Assembly (NCBI GenBank): GCA_003446735.1
Contig: DMCJ01000182.1
Location: forward strand, 1-12,870
Reading direction: 5' to 3'
Length of the DNA stretch: 12,870 nt
DNA from: Lachnospiraceae bacterium
GTDB taxonomy: Bacteria; Bacillota; Clostridia; Lachnospirales; Lachnospiraceae
The notes under the pieces are model-generated. The model saw only the letters and a list, made by a program, of their open reading frames with translations. It was not told where the DNA came from and did no database searches. Shown in pieces: positions 12,807 through 12,870 of the stretch. Every line of letters starts with the position of its first letter. Position 1 is the first letter of the stretch. A program made the position numbers and the translations under genes.

Positions 12807-12870
12807 TGCGGATGACAGGAATCGAACCTGCACGGTCTCCCACCAGAACCTAAATCTGGCGCGTCTGCCA
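12807..12870 (-). tRNA. tRNA-Leu (anticodon UAG), 5' end cut off by the window
   Basis: The visible part runs from the D-loop (TGGCAGACGC, typical of tRNA-Leu) to the discriminator base. The anticodon stem CCAGA/TCTGG closes a 7-base loop TTTAGGT with anticodon TAG, reading CUN/CUA leucine codons. A long class II variable arm (around GGGAGACC) and a T-arm with the TTCGATT loop follow. The 3' acceptor strand CATCCGC plus A73 ends at 12807. The next bases are TCT, so CCA must be added by the nucleotidyltransferase. Around 16-25 bases of the 5' side are missing. Confidence 0.93.

Noticed and set aside
1..12870. Mobile elements, CRISPR arrays or defence genes
   Set aside because: No transposase, integrase, regular repeat-spacer pattern, or attachment duplication next to the tRNA is visible; the gene content is chromosomal housekeeping and signalling.

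Overview
This window reads as ordinary chromosome from an anaerobic, low-to-mid GC Gram-positive bacterium. The evidence is the tig-clpP-clpX-engB order, strong AGGAGG-type ribosome binding sites, sigma-A-like promoters, a heterodimeric ABC exporter of the Firmicutes type, and closely packed signalling genes. A Clostridia / Lachnospiraceae-like source (Butyrivibrio relatives come to mind) is my inference; no 16S or other marker is present. Every gene I can support lies on the minus strand, so transcription runs from high to low coordinates. There is no gene-free stretch over 300 bases; the longest gaps are about 90 to 105 bases.

In the direction of transcription, the window opens with the 3' part of a tRNA-Leu (UAG anticodon, no encoded CCA) followed by a strong intrinsic terminator. 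Next is glpK (glycerol kinase) with its own TATAAT-bearing promoter region and an inverted repeat that looks like an operator. A short gap after glpK holds a second promoter and another inverted repeat. This leads into a tightly spaced signalling cluster: a cytoplasmic Ser/Thr kinase with an N-terminal zinc ribbon, a chemoreceptor-like protein with six membrane helices and no HAMP or extracellular sensor, and a 7TM-PAS-degenerate GGDEF-HD-GYP protein starting with TTG. ridA overlaps the end of the last of these.

A textbook sigma-A promoter (TTGACA, 17 bp, TATAAT) then drives the protein quality-control operon tig-clpP-clpX: trigger factor, the ClpP protease and its ClpX unfoldase. lon, often found next in related genomes, is absent between clpX and engB. 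A hairpin terminator or attenuator follows clpX, then engB (ribosome-assembly GTPase). Two overlapping half-transporter genes of a heterodimeric ABC exporter follow; the second runs off the window edge.

Housekeeping parts (clpP, clpX, tig, engB, glpK, ridA) are confidently identified. The most unusual part is the kinase / receptor-like / HD-GYP gene set, which places three different signalling chemistries in one apparent transcription unit. Its function cannot be read from sequence alone. I see no mobile element, CRISPR array, phage gene or clear sign of recent transfer.
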